Source: DAOTZR01 sp034432595
GTDB taxonomy: Bacteria; Chloroflexota; Anaerolineae; B4-G1; SLSP01
Assembly (NCBI GenBank): GCA_034432595.1
Contig: DAOUBT010000023.1
Coordinates: 9,132 to 73,131, forward strand
Length of the DNA stretch: 64,000 nucleotides
Reading direction: 5' to 3'
Positions 41,736 through 50,485 of this stretch are shown here, in pieces. How positions within the stretch are numbered: the stretch's first letter is position 1; each line of letters opens with the position of its first letter. Under the pieces are notes generated by a model. The model was not told where the DNA came from and did not search any database. It saw only the letters and a program-made list of their open reading frames with translations. Made by a program: the position numbers and the translations under genes.

Positions 41736-42272
41736 TTACGCGAAGCTCGCGCCTTTGAGCAAGGCTTCTTTGTTCGGCTCCAGCCACTTCATTTGTCGCT
41801 CGGAGAGGTGCTCCCCTAATTGCTCAATAAGGGTCTCCAGATTGACGATGCCCGTGGCTTTCACCAGCGCACCTAAGGCGACCAGGTTGGCCATGCGCGT
41901 GTTGCCTAACTCGGTGGCGATGTCGCTGGCCGGCAGGCGGATGACGCGGATGTCCTGCCGCGTCACCTCGCGCGGCGCCAGGCTCTCGTTCACCACCAGC
42001 AGCCCGCCCGCCTTCAACAGCGGCTCGTATTTATCGAGCGAGGGCAGGTTGAGCGCGATGACCGCGGTTGGATGACGCACGATAGGTGCGCCGATTTCCT
42101 CCTCAGAGACGATGACCGTGCAATTGGCCGTGCCGCCGCGCATCTCAGGGCCGTAGGAAGGAATCCAGGTCACCTGCAGATTTTCGGCCAGCGCGGCGTA
42201 GGCCAGCAATTGCCCGGCAAACAGGGCGCCCTGTCCACCAAAACCCGAAATGATGATGTCCTCGTGCTTCAT
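41736..42272 (-). CDS. korC: 2-oxoacid:ferredoxin oxidoreductase, gamma subunit
   Basis: 178 residues. The opening IIISGFGGQGALFAGQLLA is the gamma-subunit signature, and YGPEMRGGTANCTVIVS is also conserved. With the D, A and B subunits encoded upstream it forms a four-subunit enzyme that oxidatively decarboxylates a 2-oxoacid with CoA and reduces ferredoxin. 2-oxoglutarate is the likely substrate by resemblance to KorDABC, but branched-chain 2-oxoacids are possible. Confidence 0.9.
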   Translation of the reverse strand: MKHEDIIISGFGGQGALFAGQLLAYAALAENLQVTWIPSYGPEMRGGTANCTVIVSEEEIGAPIVRHPTAVIALNLPSLDKYEPLLKAGGLLVVNESLAPREVTRQDIRVIRLPASDIATELGNTRMANLVALGALVKATGIVNLETLIEQLGEHLSERQMKWLEPNKEALLKGASFA

Positions 42273-42282
42273 GCCCGGCCTC

Positions 42283-43065
42283 CTATACTTTCAATGCCGC
42301 CACGGCTTCGATGACTTTGGTATCGCCCAGCGGGAACTGCGGAATCATGTTCTCCTTGGCCCACTGCATGGCATCCCAGGGGGTCATGTTCCAGTTCGTC
42401 GGGCAGGTTGAAAGCACTTCCACGATGGAGAAGCCGAGACCGGCTTGTTGCGCCAGGAAGGCGCGTTTGATGGCGCGCTTCGTTTTGGCGATACCACCCA
42501 AATCGAGCACCGCCTGCCGGGTGGCATAAGCCACGCCCGGAATCTGGGACATGATTTCAGAGATGTGCACCGGCAAACCGGCAATGCGGGGATCACGCCC
42601 TAAGGGGCATGAAGTCGTCTTTTGCCCCGGCAGGGTCGTGGGCGCCATCTGCCCACCGGTCATGCCGTAAATGGCGTTGTTCACGAAAATCGTGGTGATG
42701 AGTTCCCCGCGGTGTGCCGCGTGGATAATCTCGTTCGTGCCAATCGCCGCCAGATCGCCATCGCCCTGATAGGTGAAGACGATTTTATCAGGATTGACGC
42801 GCTTGATGCCGGTGGCCATGGCCGGAGCGCGCCCGTGCGCTGCCTCGGCAAAGTCCATGTTGAAGTAGTAGTAGGCCAACACCGAGCAGCCCACCGGCGC
42901 AACGCCGATGGTCTGTTCGCGCAAGCCCAGCTCATCAATCACTTCGGCGATCAGGCGGTGAATCACCCCGTGCGTGCAGCCCGGACAGTAGTGCGTGTCC
43001 TTGGGCGTGAGGGATTCCGGGTATTTGTAGACCAAATCCATCGTTTCAGGAATCTGTACCGTCAT
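42283..43065 (-). CDS. korB: 2-oxoacid:ferredoxin oxidoreductase, beta subunit (TPP-binding)
   Basis: 260 residues from the ATG at 43065, which has GGAGG 7 nt upstream; the longer frame has no such site and overlaps korA. HYCPGCTHG carries cluster-binding Cys residues, and GDGD with the later VNNAIYGMTGGQ forms the thiamine-diphosphate motif. It starts 10 nt after korA ends and korC follows 10 nt later. Confidence 0.93.
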   Translation of the reverse strand: MTVQIPETMDLVYKYPESLTPKDTHYCPGCTHGVIHRLIAEVIDELGLREQTIGVAPVGCSVLAYYYFNMDFAEAAHGRAPAMATGIKRVNPDKIVFTYQGDGDLAAIGTNEIIHAAHRGELITTIFVNNAIYGMTGGQMAPTTLPGQKTTSCPLGRDPRIAGLPVHISEIMSQIPGVAYATRQAVLDLGGIAKTKRAIKRAFLAQQAGLGFSIVEVLSTCPTNWNMTPWDAMQWAKENMIPQFPLGDTKVIEAVAALKV

Positions 43066-43075
43066 GGTTCGCCTC

Positions 43076-44146
43076 CTATGCCTTGCGCGTTGCGGCGTCG
43101 AGCGCCTTGAGCGCGTCGTAAATCTCATCCACCATGGGAATCATGCCACCCAGGCGCCCGTAGAATTTCACCGGCGTGCGCCCCATCACCGCCAATTGCA
43201 CATCTTCCAGCATCTGCCCGGCGTTCATCTCGGAAACGAGAACGCCGCGCACCTGCTGCGCCAGCTCGGCGATGCGCGCCGCGGGGAAGGGCCACAGGGT
43301 TTGCGGGCGCAACAGGCCAACCTTGAGGCCTTCCTTGCGCGCCTCGCGCACCACAGAGAGGCAGATGCGTCCTACCGTGCCGTAAGCGACGAGCAGCAGC
43401 TCCGCATCCTCGGTGGCGTATTCCTTCCAGCGCGTCTCGTTCTGGGCAATGCGCGCCAGCTTATCCTGCAAATACAGGTTCCACTTCTCCAGGCCCTCCG
43501 GCGAGAGATCGAGGGAGGTGATGAAGTGCGCCGGGCGACCCTTCGCGCCGGTCAAGGCCCAGGCCGGGCGCTCTTCCGGCTTGCGCAGCGGCTGCATCGG
43601 CGGCAGTTCCGCGGATTCCATCATCTGCCCGATGCTGCCATCCGCCGCGATCAGCACCACAGTGCGATATTTTTCGGCCAGGTCGAAAGCCCATCCCATC
43701 ATATCAATAAATTCCTGCACACCGGCAGGCGCCAGCACCACGGGATGGAAATCCCCGTGACCGGCGGATTTGGTCATCAGGAAGTAATCCGCCTGCGAGG
43801 GTTGAATGTTGCCCAGGCCCGGCCCGCCGCGCTGCACATTGACGATCACCGCGGGCACATCCGAACCGGCAATGTACGAGATGCCTTCCTCCATCAGGCT
43901 GAAGCCCGGCCCCGAGGTGGAGGTCATCACCCGCACCCCGGCGCACGCCGCGCCATACACCATGTTGATGGCGCCCAGCTCGCTTTCGGCCTGTACGAAG
44001 ACGCGCCCCAACTCCACCATGCGCTTCGAGAGATATTCCAGCGCCTCACTCTGCGGGGTGATGGGGTAGCCGAAATAGGCCTCCAGGCCGTAACGCACCG
44101 CCGCTTCCGCAAAAGCTTCGTTTCCTTTGAGCAGTTGCTTAGCCAT
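43076..44146 (-). CDS. korA: 2-oxoacid:ferredoxin oxidoreductase, alpha subunit
   Basis: 356 residues. GYPITPQSEALEYL, the TSTSGPGFSLMEEGISYIAGSD segment split by a Met-rich turn, and the QRGGPGLGNIQPSQADYFL loop define the pyrimidine-binding alpha subunit of the Kor/Vor group. There is no N-terminal gamma domain, so it is the split-subunit form. It sits 12 nt after the ferredoxin subunit gene. Confidence 0.93.
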   Translation of the reverse strand: MAKQLLKGNEAFAEAAVRYGLEAYFGYPITPQSEALEYLSKRMVELGRVFVQAESELGAINMVYGAACAGVRVMTSTSGPGFSLMEEGISYIAGSDVPAVIVNVQRGGPGLGNIQPSQADYFLMTKSAGHGDFHPVVLAPAGVQEFIDMMGWAFDLAEKYRTVVLIAADGSIGQMMESAELPPMQPLRKPEERPAWALTGAKGRPAHFITSLDLSPEGLEKWNLYLQDKLARIAQNETRWKEYATEDAELLLVAYGTVGRICLSVVREARKEGLKVGLLRPQTLWPFPAARIAELAQQVRGVLVSEMNAGQMLEDVQLAVMGRTPVKFYGRLGGMIPMVDEIYDALKALDAATRKA

Positions 44147-44158
44147 TGGACACCTCCT

Positions 44159-44398
44159 CTAAGCCGGCGCCGGCGCCTTGCGGCGCTCACGATAAACGGT
44201 GAAAACCACATCCGGACAAATGGTGGCACACGCAGCGCAACCCGTGCAGGCCTCCATGTCCGTCACTGTGACCGGGTGGTATCCCTTAGCGTTGAAGGTG
44301 TCTTCGGAAAGCTTCAGGATTTTCACGGGGCAGACATAGGTGCACAGTCCACACCCCTTACACCGGTCCACAGCAATTACAACCATCCCTTTAGCCAT
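44159..44398 (-). CDS. korD: 2-oxoacid:ferredoxin oxidoreductase, delta (2[4Fe-4S] ferredoxin) subunit
   Basis: 79 residues. Two CxxCxxCxxxCP motifs: Cys13, Cys16, Cys19, Cys23 and Cys51, Cys54, Cys57, Cys61. It passes electrons from the catalytic subunits to external ferredoxin. It follows the decarboxylase beta gene by 24 nt, so the pump and the oxidoreductase probably share one mRNA. Confidence 0.93.
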   Translation of the reverse strand: MAKGMVVIAVDRCKGCGLCTYVCPVKILKLSEDTFNAKGYHPVTVTDMEACTGCAACATICPDVVFTVYRERRKAPAPA

Positions 44399-44422
44399 AT
44401 GGACCCCCTTTCAAGGAAATGA

Positions 44423-45547
44423 TCAGTGAATAAGCGGCAGGACCAGGGTTAACAACACCCCGCCGGCAATGACCGATCCCAACTGTCCCGCCGTGTTCGC
44501 CCCCATCGCGTGCATGAGGATGAAGGTCGAGAAGTCCTCTTCCTGAGCGATTTTCTGCACCAGGCGCCCGGCCATGGGGAAGGCGCTGATGCCCGCCGCG
44601 CCAATGAGCGGATTAATCTTCTTGCCGGAGATGATATACAGCAGTTTGCCAAAGAGGAGGCCCGCCGCCGTATCCAGGGCGAAGGCCACCAACCCCAGCA
44701 CCAGGATGTAAAGCGTCTGCACCTTGAGGAAGGCTTCCGCGGTCATGGTGCTGCCTACCACCAGCCCCAGGAAGAGCGTCGCCACGTTGATAATCTCATT
44801 CTCCGCCGAGCGCTTAAGGCGGTCCACAACCCCCGCCTCCTTGAGCAGGTTGCCCAGCATCAGGGTCGTGATGAGGGGCGAGGCCTGCGGGACGAGGATG
44901 CCCACGGCGATGATCACGATGATGGGGAAGAGCAGCAAGGTCAGGCGCGAAACGGGACGCGGCGCGTACTCCATCTTCGTCATCCGTTCCTGCCGGGTGG
45001 TGAGCAGGCGCATGATGGGCGGCTGAATGATGGGCACCAGGCTCATGTAGGAGTAAGCCACCACCGCGATGATACCCAAAAGGTGCGGGGCGAGTTTTCC
45101 GGCCACGTAGATGCTCGTCGGGCCGTCAATCGCGCCGATGATGCCGATGCTCGCCGCTTCGGGCAGTTTGAAGCCCAGCAGCAGGGCGAGAATCAGCGTG
45201 CCGAAGATGCCAAACTGACCGGCGGCCCCCATCAACGCGAAGACCGGCTGCGCCAGCAGAGGACGGAAATCCATCATGGCGCCCACGCCGATGAAGATGA
45301 GCAGCGGAAAGAGTTCGTTCGCTACCCCGGCCTTAAAGAGCACCGCCAACATGCCGTTTTCTTCAGGGTTGATCATGGCCGAAAGCGGCAGGTTGCCCAC
45401 GATGATCCCCAGGCCAATCGGTAAAAGCAGCGTCGGCTCGTATTCCTTGACGATGGCCAGGTAAATCAGGAAGCCTCCCACGGCCATCATCACCAGATTA
45501 CCTATCGTAAGAGCACGTAAACCTTCAAGCAGATTTGAAAGATCCAC
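44423..45547 (-). CDS. mmdB: Na+-translocating decarboxylase, membrane beta subunit
   Basis: 374 residues from a GTG at 45547 with AGGAG 9 nt before it; a longer frame would overlap the GNAT gene. The OadB/GcdB/MmdB family is recognised by GIIGAIDGPTSIYVAGKL (with the ion-path Asp) and SAFPMAGRLVQK... HAMGANTAGQLGSVIAGG. About nine membrane helices are predicted. It couples decarboxylation of carboxybiotin to outward Na+ pumping. Partner subunits lie upstream. Confidence 0.9.
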   Translation of the reverse strand: MDLSNLLEGLRALTIGNLVMMAVGGFLIYLAIVKEYEPTLLLPIGLGIIVGNLPLSAMINPEENGMLAVLFKAGVANELFPLLIFIGVGAMMDFRPLLAQPVFALMGAAGQFGIFGTLILALLLGFKLPEAASIGIIGAIDGPTSIYVAGKLAPHLLGIIAVVAYSYMSLVPIIQPPIMRLLTTRQERMTKMEYAPRPVSRLTLLLFPIIVIIAVGILVPQASPLITTLMLGNLLKEAGVVDRLKRSAENEIINVATLFLGLVVGSTMTAEAFLKVQTLYILVLGLVAFALDTAAGLLFGKLLYIISGKKINPLIGAAGISAFPMAGRLVQKIAQEEDFSTFILMHAMGANTAGQLGSVIAGGVLLTLVLPLIH

Positions 45548-45552
45548 GCGAA

Positions 45553-46404
45553 CTACTCCTTCTTTTCGGAAAGTGGAGAAGAGGTTGCCCCTTCCAGCGA
45601 GGTGGCAGGTGTGGCTTCGGAGCCACAGCATTCAGGAACGCTACAGCGCATGAGGTACATGGCACGCGCCCGCTCAAAGCCCAGGTTTTCCGCCAGGGCG
45701 ATAGCGGCTTCGCTGCTCTGATACACCAGCGCAAAAATGAGCCGTTTCCCATCCCACAAGCGCCGTACCAGCGTGCTGAGGACCGCCTTCCCATACCCCT
45801 TTCTCCGATAATCGGGGTGGGTGGCGACATTGCCGATTTCCGCCGCGCCGGGGATTTGCAGGCGGGTGGTCGCCATGGCGACCAGGGTCTCGCCCTCAAA
45901 AATGCCCACAGCCGGTCCGCGCTCCAGGGGATCGCGCTCAATCATCAACAGCCCACAACGTTGGGCCAGATCCCGCATGGCCGCAAGGTGACACGGTTCG
46001 AGCGGCACCACCAGAGAAGAGGTCGGGAGCTGTTCCGGCTTGCCCCGGAAGACCATCTGCCATTCGGGAATCACTTCCAGCACCGGTAGCGCGCGCTCCA
46101 CAATGGCCCGCTGCGCCTCATCTACCAGGAAAAAGGCCTGCGTGCCGGGTTGAAGCAGGAAACCGACGTAGTCTTGCAACAGTTCCGGCGCCTCGCCCAG
46201 GAAAGAGAGCAAGTGATGCGGCAGGGCACGGCAACTGGCCACGGACATACCCGGAGAATGGGCCACGTCACATTGACTGGCCAGGGTGGTTACGTCGGCC
46301 ACAAAAGTGAAGTGGGAAAGCAGCCACTCCTCATCCTGCAGATAAGGCTCGATGGTCTTCTGCAAGGGGGAGAAGCTGGGCGCCGGTGTCGCTTTCTCAG
46401 CCAT
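45553..46404 (-). CDS. GNAT-family N-acetyltransferase
   Basis: 283 residues from the ATG at 46404 (GAGG 6 nt upstream); the longer frame overlaps the biotin-carrier gene. A poorly recognised N-terminal half is followed by a GNAT domain, with the acetyl-CoA loop NVATHPDYRRKGYGKAVL (about residues 204-221) and the SSEAAIALAENLGF helix. The C-terminus has clustered cysteines (CSVPECCGSE). It lies between two decarboxylase subunit genes with 14- and 5-nt gaps. Substrate unknown; a protein-modifying role on the complex is conceivable. Confidence 0.87.
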   Translation of the reverse strand: MAEKATPAPSFSPLQKTIEPYLQDEEWLLSHFTFVADVTTLASQCDVAHSPGMSVASCRALPHHLLSFLGEAPELLQDYVGFLLQPGTQAFFLVDEAQRAIVERALPVLEVIPEWQMVFRGKPEQLPTSSLVVPLEPCHLAAMRDLAQRCGLLMIERDPLERGPAVGIFEGETLVAMATTRLQIPGAAEIGNVATHPDYRRKGYGKAVLSTLVRRLWDGKRLIFALVYQSSEAAIALAENLGFERARAMYLMRCSVPECCGSEATPATSLEGATSSPLSEKKE

Positions 46405-46418
46405 AGAAGGCCTCGCTA

Positions 46419-46850
46419 TCAGGCAATGGTGAACAGCACGTCGCCGTACTGAACCGAAGCTCCCACCTGAACATGGATGGCCTGCACGGTGCCGCTGCCG
46501 GTGGCGCGAATCGGATTGTTCATCTTCATCGCCTCCAGCACGCACAGTTCCTGGCCGTATTCGACTTTATCCCCCACCTTCACCGCAATGCTGATGATGG
46601 TGCCCGGTAAGGGGGCGCGCACTTCGCCGCTGGCTAAGGGAGCCGGGGCGGCAGCCGGCACGACCCCCGGCGCCGCCGCTTCGACTACGGCTACCGGCGT
46701 CGTCACGACCGGCGCCTGCGCCTCGCTCAATTCCAGCACGTCAATCTTGTATTCCTGCCCGTCCACGATCGCGCGCACAGGCCGCTCGCGCGGATCGGGA
46801 ACTTCCACCACATAGTTCTTGTCTCCAACGGTTACTTTGTACCTGGGCAT
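46419..46850 (-). CDS. mmdC: Biotin carboxyl carrier subunit of the Na+-pumping decarboxylase
   Basis: 143 residues. The biotinylation site is Lys109 in CVLEAMKMNNP. An N-terminal beta domain (1-45) and an Ala/Pro-rich hinge (46-75) precede the biotinyl domain, as in MmdC and the carboxy-terminus of OadA. Carboxybiotin made by the MmdA-type subunit is carried to the membrane beta subunit. bioY for biotin uptake is in the same operon. Confidence 0.93.
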   Translation of the reverse strand: MPRYKVTVGDKNYVVEVPDPRERPVRAIVDGQEYKIDVLELSEAQAPVVTTPVAVVEAAAPGVVPAAAPAPLASGEVRAPLPGTIISIAVKVGDKVEYGQELCVLEAMKMNNPIRATGSGTVQAIHVQVGASVQYGDVLFTIA

Positions 46851-46876
46851 GGCCCCTCCTTAACATTCCGACAAAA

Positions 46877-47215
46877 TCAGCATTTTTTGCGCATACCCGC
46901 GCGCCGTTGCGTGCGCCAGATGAGCGGCATCAGACGGCTTTCCAGCCCCCAAACACCGTAAGGGGTGCGGCGGATGGGCATGATTTGTGACTCGCGGGCC
47001 AGGGCGACGGCAACCGCAACCGCCGCGGCGCGGCGGCGCAGTTCTTCTTCTTCCTCCCGCACAAAAAGCGGGACGGATTCATCCTCTTCTTCGGGATGAT
47101 CCTTCAGCAACAGGGTCATCGCGTACATGCCCAACACCAGGACGCCGATGGCGGTGAAGGTGACCCCCATGCCGATGGCGGTTAAACGCAGGGCAATGAG
47201 CAAATTTTCGGCCAT
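46877..47215 (-). CDS. Na+-translocating decarboxylase, OadG/MmdD-like small subunit
   Basis: 112 residues. One N-terminal membrane helix (about 6-35, GMGVTFTAIGVLVLGMYAM, the OadG signature) is followed by an acidic stretch (HPEEEDES and EEEEELRRR) and a basic C-terminus. OadG-type subunits hold the soluble carboxyltransferase to the membrane. It lies 9 nt after mmdA and 26 nt before the biotin carrier. Confidence 0.85.
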   Translation of the reverse strand: MAENLLIALRLTAIGMGVTFTAIGVLVLGMYAMTLLLKDHPEEEDESVPLFVREEEEELRRRAAAVAVAVALARESQIMPIRRTPYGVWGLESRLMPLIWRTQRRAGMRKKC

Positions 47216-47224
47216 GGACGCCTC

Positions 47225-48760
47225 CTATACCGGCATCACGCCGTGCTTCTTCGAGGGCTGCGTGCGCTGCATCTCCTGCAACATGTTGAGCGCGTTGATG
47301 AGGATGGGGCGCGTCTGCGCCGGTTCGATGACGTCATCCAAAATGCCCTCTTCTGCCGCGACGTAGGGCGTGGCGTAACGCGCGATGTAGTCCTGCACGA
47401 GCTGCGCGCGCAGCGCGTTCGGGTCGGCAGCTTCGGCTAGCTCCTTGCGGTAAAGGATGTTGACCGCGCCCTCCGGCCCCATCACCGCGATTTCTGCCGA
47501 AGGCCAGGCAAAGTGCAAATCGGCCCCGATGCTCTTGCTGCTCATCACCAGGTACGCGCCACCATAGGCCTTGCGCGTGACGATGGAAATCTTGGGCACG
47601 GTGCTGTTGATGTAGGCATACAGGATTTTAGCCCCGTGGCGGATGATGCCGCCGTGTTCCTGCGCCACACCCGGCAGGAAGCCCGGCGAATCGCAGAAGG
47701 TGATGAGGGGCAGATTGAAAGCGTCGCAGAAGCGGACGAAACGCGCGATTTTATCCGAGGCGTTGATGTCAATCGCGCCGCCAAGGTGCATGGGCTGCTG
47801 CGCCACCACGCCCACCGGACGCCCGTCAAGGCGCGCAAGGCCGATAATCGCGTTCTGCGCCCATCCCGCCTGCACCTCCAGGAAAGACCCCATATCCATC
47901 ACGCTGGTGATGACAGTCTTCATGTCATAAGGCACTTTGGGATCGAGCGGGACGATGGTGTTCAGGAGCGGGTCGGTGCGCAGCGGGTCATCCGTCGGGG
48001 TGATGCAGGGCGGTTCTTCGACGTTGTTCGAGGGCAGGTAGGAGAGCAGCGCGCGCACAATGCGCAGGGTGTCCTCTTCCGTCTCGCCGATGAAGTGGGC
48101 CACGCCGCTCACGGTGTAGTGAACCGCCGCGCCGCCCAGCGCTTCCGCCGAGACGACTTCGCCCGTCACGCTCTTGACCACTTCCGGACCGGTGATGAAC
48201 ATGAGGCTGTTCTGCCGGCTCATGATGATGAAATCAGTGAGGGCCGGGCTGTAGGAAGCGCCACCGGCGCAGGGACCGAGCATGACCGAGATCTGCGGCA
48301 CCACGCCCGAAGCCAGGGCGTTGCGCTTGAAGATTTCCCCGTAGCCGTGGAGCGCGTTGACGCCTTCCTGAATGCGCGCGCCGCCCGAATCGAGCAGGCC
48401 GATGACGGGCGCGCCGCTGCTGACAGCCAGATCGAGGACGCGGCAGATGCGCTCGGCGTGGCGCAGGGAGACCGAGCCGCCCTGCACGGTGAAATCCTGC
48501 GCGTACACAAACACGCGCCGGCCATCAATCAGGCCGTAGCCGGTGATGACACCGTCGCCGGGAATTTCGTCCCCACCGCGGGTGATGATGAAGGGTTGGA
48601 GTTCCTGGAAGGTTCCGGGGTCGAGCAGCGCGGCGATGCGCTCGCGCGCGCTGAGTTTGCCCTTGGCGTGCTGCTTAGCGATGCGGTCGGCACCGCCGCC
48701 TTCAAGCGCGCGGGCTTTCTTCTCATGCAACAAGGTAAAGCGCGGATCCTGTTCGCTCAC
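47225..48760 (-). CDS. mmdA: Methylmalonyl-CoA decarboxylase/acyl-CoA carboxylase carboxyltransferase subunit
   Basis: 511 residues, the length of MmdA and PCC-beta. GGARIQEGVNALHGYGEIF, GPCAGGASYSPALTDF and FCDSPGFLPGVAQEHGGIIRHGAK are carboxyltransferase hallmarks. Linked OadG, BCCP and OadB genes and the absence of a biotin carboxylase gene indicate a Na+-pumping decarboxylase rather than a carboxylase. Methylmalonyl-CoA is the likely substrate; glutaconyl-CoA decarboxylase subunits are longer. The product would be propionyl-CoA. Confidence 0.88.
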   Translation of the reverse strand: MSEQDPRFTLLHEKKARALEGGGADRIAKQHAKGKLSARERIAALLDPGTFQELQPFIITRGGDEIPGDGVITGYGLIDGRRVFVYAQDFTVQGGSVSLRHAERICRVLDLAVSSGAPVIGLLDSGGARIQEGVNALHGYGEIFKRNALASGVVPQISVMLGPCAGGASYSPALTDFIIMSRQNSLMFITGPEVVKSVTGEVVSAEALGGAAVHYTVSGVAHFIGETEEDTLRIVRALLSYLPSNNVEEPPCITPTDDPLRTDPLLNTIVPLDPKVPYDMKTVITSVMDMGSFLEVQAGWAQNAIIGLARLDGRPVGVVAQQPMHLGGAIDINASDKIARFVRFCDAFNLPLITFCDSPGFLPGVAQEHGGIIRHGAKILYAYINSTVPKISIVTRKAYGGAYLVMSSKSIGADLHFAWPSAEIAVMGPEGAVNILYRKELAEAADPNALRAQLVQDYIARYATPYVAAEEGILDDVIEPAQTRPILINALNMLQEMQRTQPSKKHGVMPV

Positions 48761-48794
48761 GAGACCTCCTTAAACGTCTTGAAAGGGCATGAAA

Positions 48795-49367
48795 TTAACG
48801 GCTCCGACCGAGCCACCGCCATCCCAGCGGGAGCAGAGCCATCGCCAGTGCCATCTTGAGCAGGTCCCCCGGCACAAAGGGCCACAGGCCCAGCGCGAGG
48901 GCACGTTCTCCGACAAAACGACTCAGCCACAGCAAACCGGGCAGGTAAAGGACGAGATTCCCCGCCAGCAGCGCGGCCAGGGTGGTGAGGGGGTGGCGAT
49001 CCCATCCCCGCTCCGCCAGGGCCCCCGTCACGTAAGCGGCGGCAACGAAGCCGAAGAGATAGCCGCCGGTCGGACCGAGCAGGTAGGGCAAGCCGCTCAT
49101 GCCTCCGGCGAAAACCGGCAAGCCCATCGCGCCTTCCGCCAGATAAGTTGCCAGGGCTAACGCGCCGCGGCGACGCCCCAGCAGGGCCCCCGTCAACAAA
49201 ACCGTTAACGTCTGTGCGGTGATGGGGACCGGGCTGAAGGGCAGACGCACGACCAGATAGGCGCTCAAACTCACCGCCAGGGCGCCCCCCAGGATGAGCA
49301 GCGCATCGTAAACGCGCGCCGCTGTGCGCCCCGCAGGGCGTAGAACATCCGCGTAAGTCAAAGCCAT
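48795..49367 (-). CDS. bioY: Biotin transporter BioY (ECF S-component)
   Basis: 190 residues with about six membrane helices. VRLPFSPVPITAQTLTVLLTGALLG and LPVFAGGMSGLPYLLGPTGGYLFGF are BioY signatures. It captures biotin either alone or with shared ECF EcfAT modules, which are not encoded in this window. It immediately precedes the biotin-dependent decarboxylase genes (34 nt), consistent with supply of the cofactor. Confidence 0.95.
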   Translation of the reverse strand: MALTYADVLRPAGRTAARVYDALLILGGALAVSLSAYLVVRLPFSPVPITAQTLTVLLTGALLGRRRGALALATYLAEGAMGLPVFAGGMSGLPYLLGPTGGYLFGFVAAAYVTGALAERGWDRHPLTTLAALLAGNLVLYLPGLLWLSRFVGERALALGLWPFVPGDLLKMALAMALLPLGWRWLGRSR

Positions 49368-49394
49368 CCTCCTTCCCTCCTGCTCAAACTGAAT

Positions 49395-50096
49395 TCAGGG
49401 CTTGCGCCCCGTGTATAAAGCCACCGTGCCGCCCATGCGCAGGCGATAGCGCACATCCTGCAGGCCCAGCTCCTGCAAAATCCCCTGCACAGCCGCGGGG
49501 GGCATGAAGCCCGCCACGGAGCGCGGCAAATAGCGATAAGCGGCGCTATCTCCAGAAAGCATCCCCCCTAAAAAGGGCGTCCAGTGGAAAAAGTAGATGG
49601 AAAAGAGCTGCGCCATCGGAAAACGGCGCGGCCAGGTCATCTCCAGACAGGCCAGGCGTCCGCCGTGACGCAGGACCCGCACCTGTTCGGCGAGCGCCTG
49701 ATGCACGTCGGGCACGTTGCGCAACATGAAGGCGGAAATCACGCCGTCAAAGCTCCCGGTGGGGAAGGGGAGGGCCAGGCCATCGCCCACACACCAGGCC
49801 ACATCACCCGCGGTATCCTTTTGCTGTGCCCGTTCCACCATGGCGGGTGTCAGGTCAAGTCCCATCACGTGAGCAGCGGGGTGACGGTGACGGAGCATGA
49901 GCGCGACATCACCGGTACCGGTGGCCACATCCAGCACGCGCGCCTGCGCCGGGAGTTGCAGGGCAGCGATGGCTTCGGCGCGCCAGCGTTGGTCCTGGCC
50001 TAACGACATCAGACGGTTGAGAAGGTCATAGCGTGCGGCGATGCGCGTGAAGAGTCGCCGAATCGTCGCCTTTTGCTGCTCTGGCTCCACTGACAT
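49395..50096 (-). CDS. menG: Demethylmenaquinone methyltransferase (UbiE/MenG)
   Basis: 233 residues. RIAARYDLLNRLMSLGQDQRWR is UbiE motif 1; VLDVATGTGDVALML is the SAM site; AFMLRNVPDVHQALAEQVRVLRHGGRLACLEMTWP is the UbiE signature 2 region. It carries out the last methylation of menaquinone. It heads the bioY-mmd-kor gene run, 27 nt before bioY, and has its own promoter. Confidence 0.93.
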   Translation of the reverse strand: MSVEPEQQKATIRRLFTRIAARYDLLNRLMSLGQDQRWRAEAIAALQLPAQARVLDVATGTGDVALMLRHRHPAAHVMGLDLTPAMVERAQQKDTAGDVAWCVGDGLALPFPTGSFDGVISAFMLRNVPDVHQALAEQVRVLRHGGRLACLEMTWPRRFPMAQLFSIYFFHWTPFLGGMLSGDSAAYRYLPRSVAGFMPPAAVQGILQELGLQDVRYRLRMGGTVALYTGRKP

Positions 50097-50135
50097 CCAC
50101 CTTTCCCACGATATAGATAGCTTTAACTGTGTGTT

Positions 50136-50164
50136 ATTGTATGCCCGTAGAGGCTCTGGCCCAA
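50136..50164 (-). promoter_or_regulatory. Promoter of menG and the downstream operon
   Basis: On the minus strand TTGGGC (50159-50164) and TACAAT (50136-50141) are 17 nt apart, 40 nt before the menG ATG. All ten following genes are spaced by 5-34 nt with no internal terminator seen. Confidence 0.6.
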
Positions 50165-50485
50165 GTGTGAGGTGTCATTATCGGATTGGATAATGTTCAC
50201 CAGAAGAGAGGTCACCTTGCAAGACGGGACGAAGCCGCCACGCCCGCACGAAGCAGCCGCGCCGGGAGTTTTGACTTGGCGGGAAAACACACGCGCACGG
50301 CTGGCAACGTCTGGAGCCCTATCAGGCTGGCGGTCATCCACGCCCGCGGCAGGGACGCCCACCTGATGGCTGGTCGGTATCCGCGGGCGGCAGACCGGAT
50401 GCCGCCGCTTTCACTTAGCTTTTCATTCCCCTTCCCGCCTGAACGCGGTATAATACGGGTATCCTGAACTGAGGTAACAACCCGT
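50165..50485. other. Intergenic region before the FemABX gene
   Basis: About 320 nt without a credible gene. A TATAAT lies at 50449-50454 (no good -35), followed by GAGGTAAC and the ATG at 50486. No repeat family member was recognised here. Confidence 0.5.

Noticed and set aside
43064..44422. 452-residue open frame on the + strand across korA and korD
   Set aside because: Antisense to genuine Kor subunits; His/Arg-rich translation without recognisable domains.
50123..50467. Short frames in the menG/FemABX gap
   Set aside because: Arg/Ala/Pro-rich translations on both strands without ribosome sites; the region is better read as promoters and spacer.
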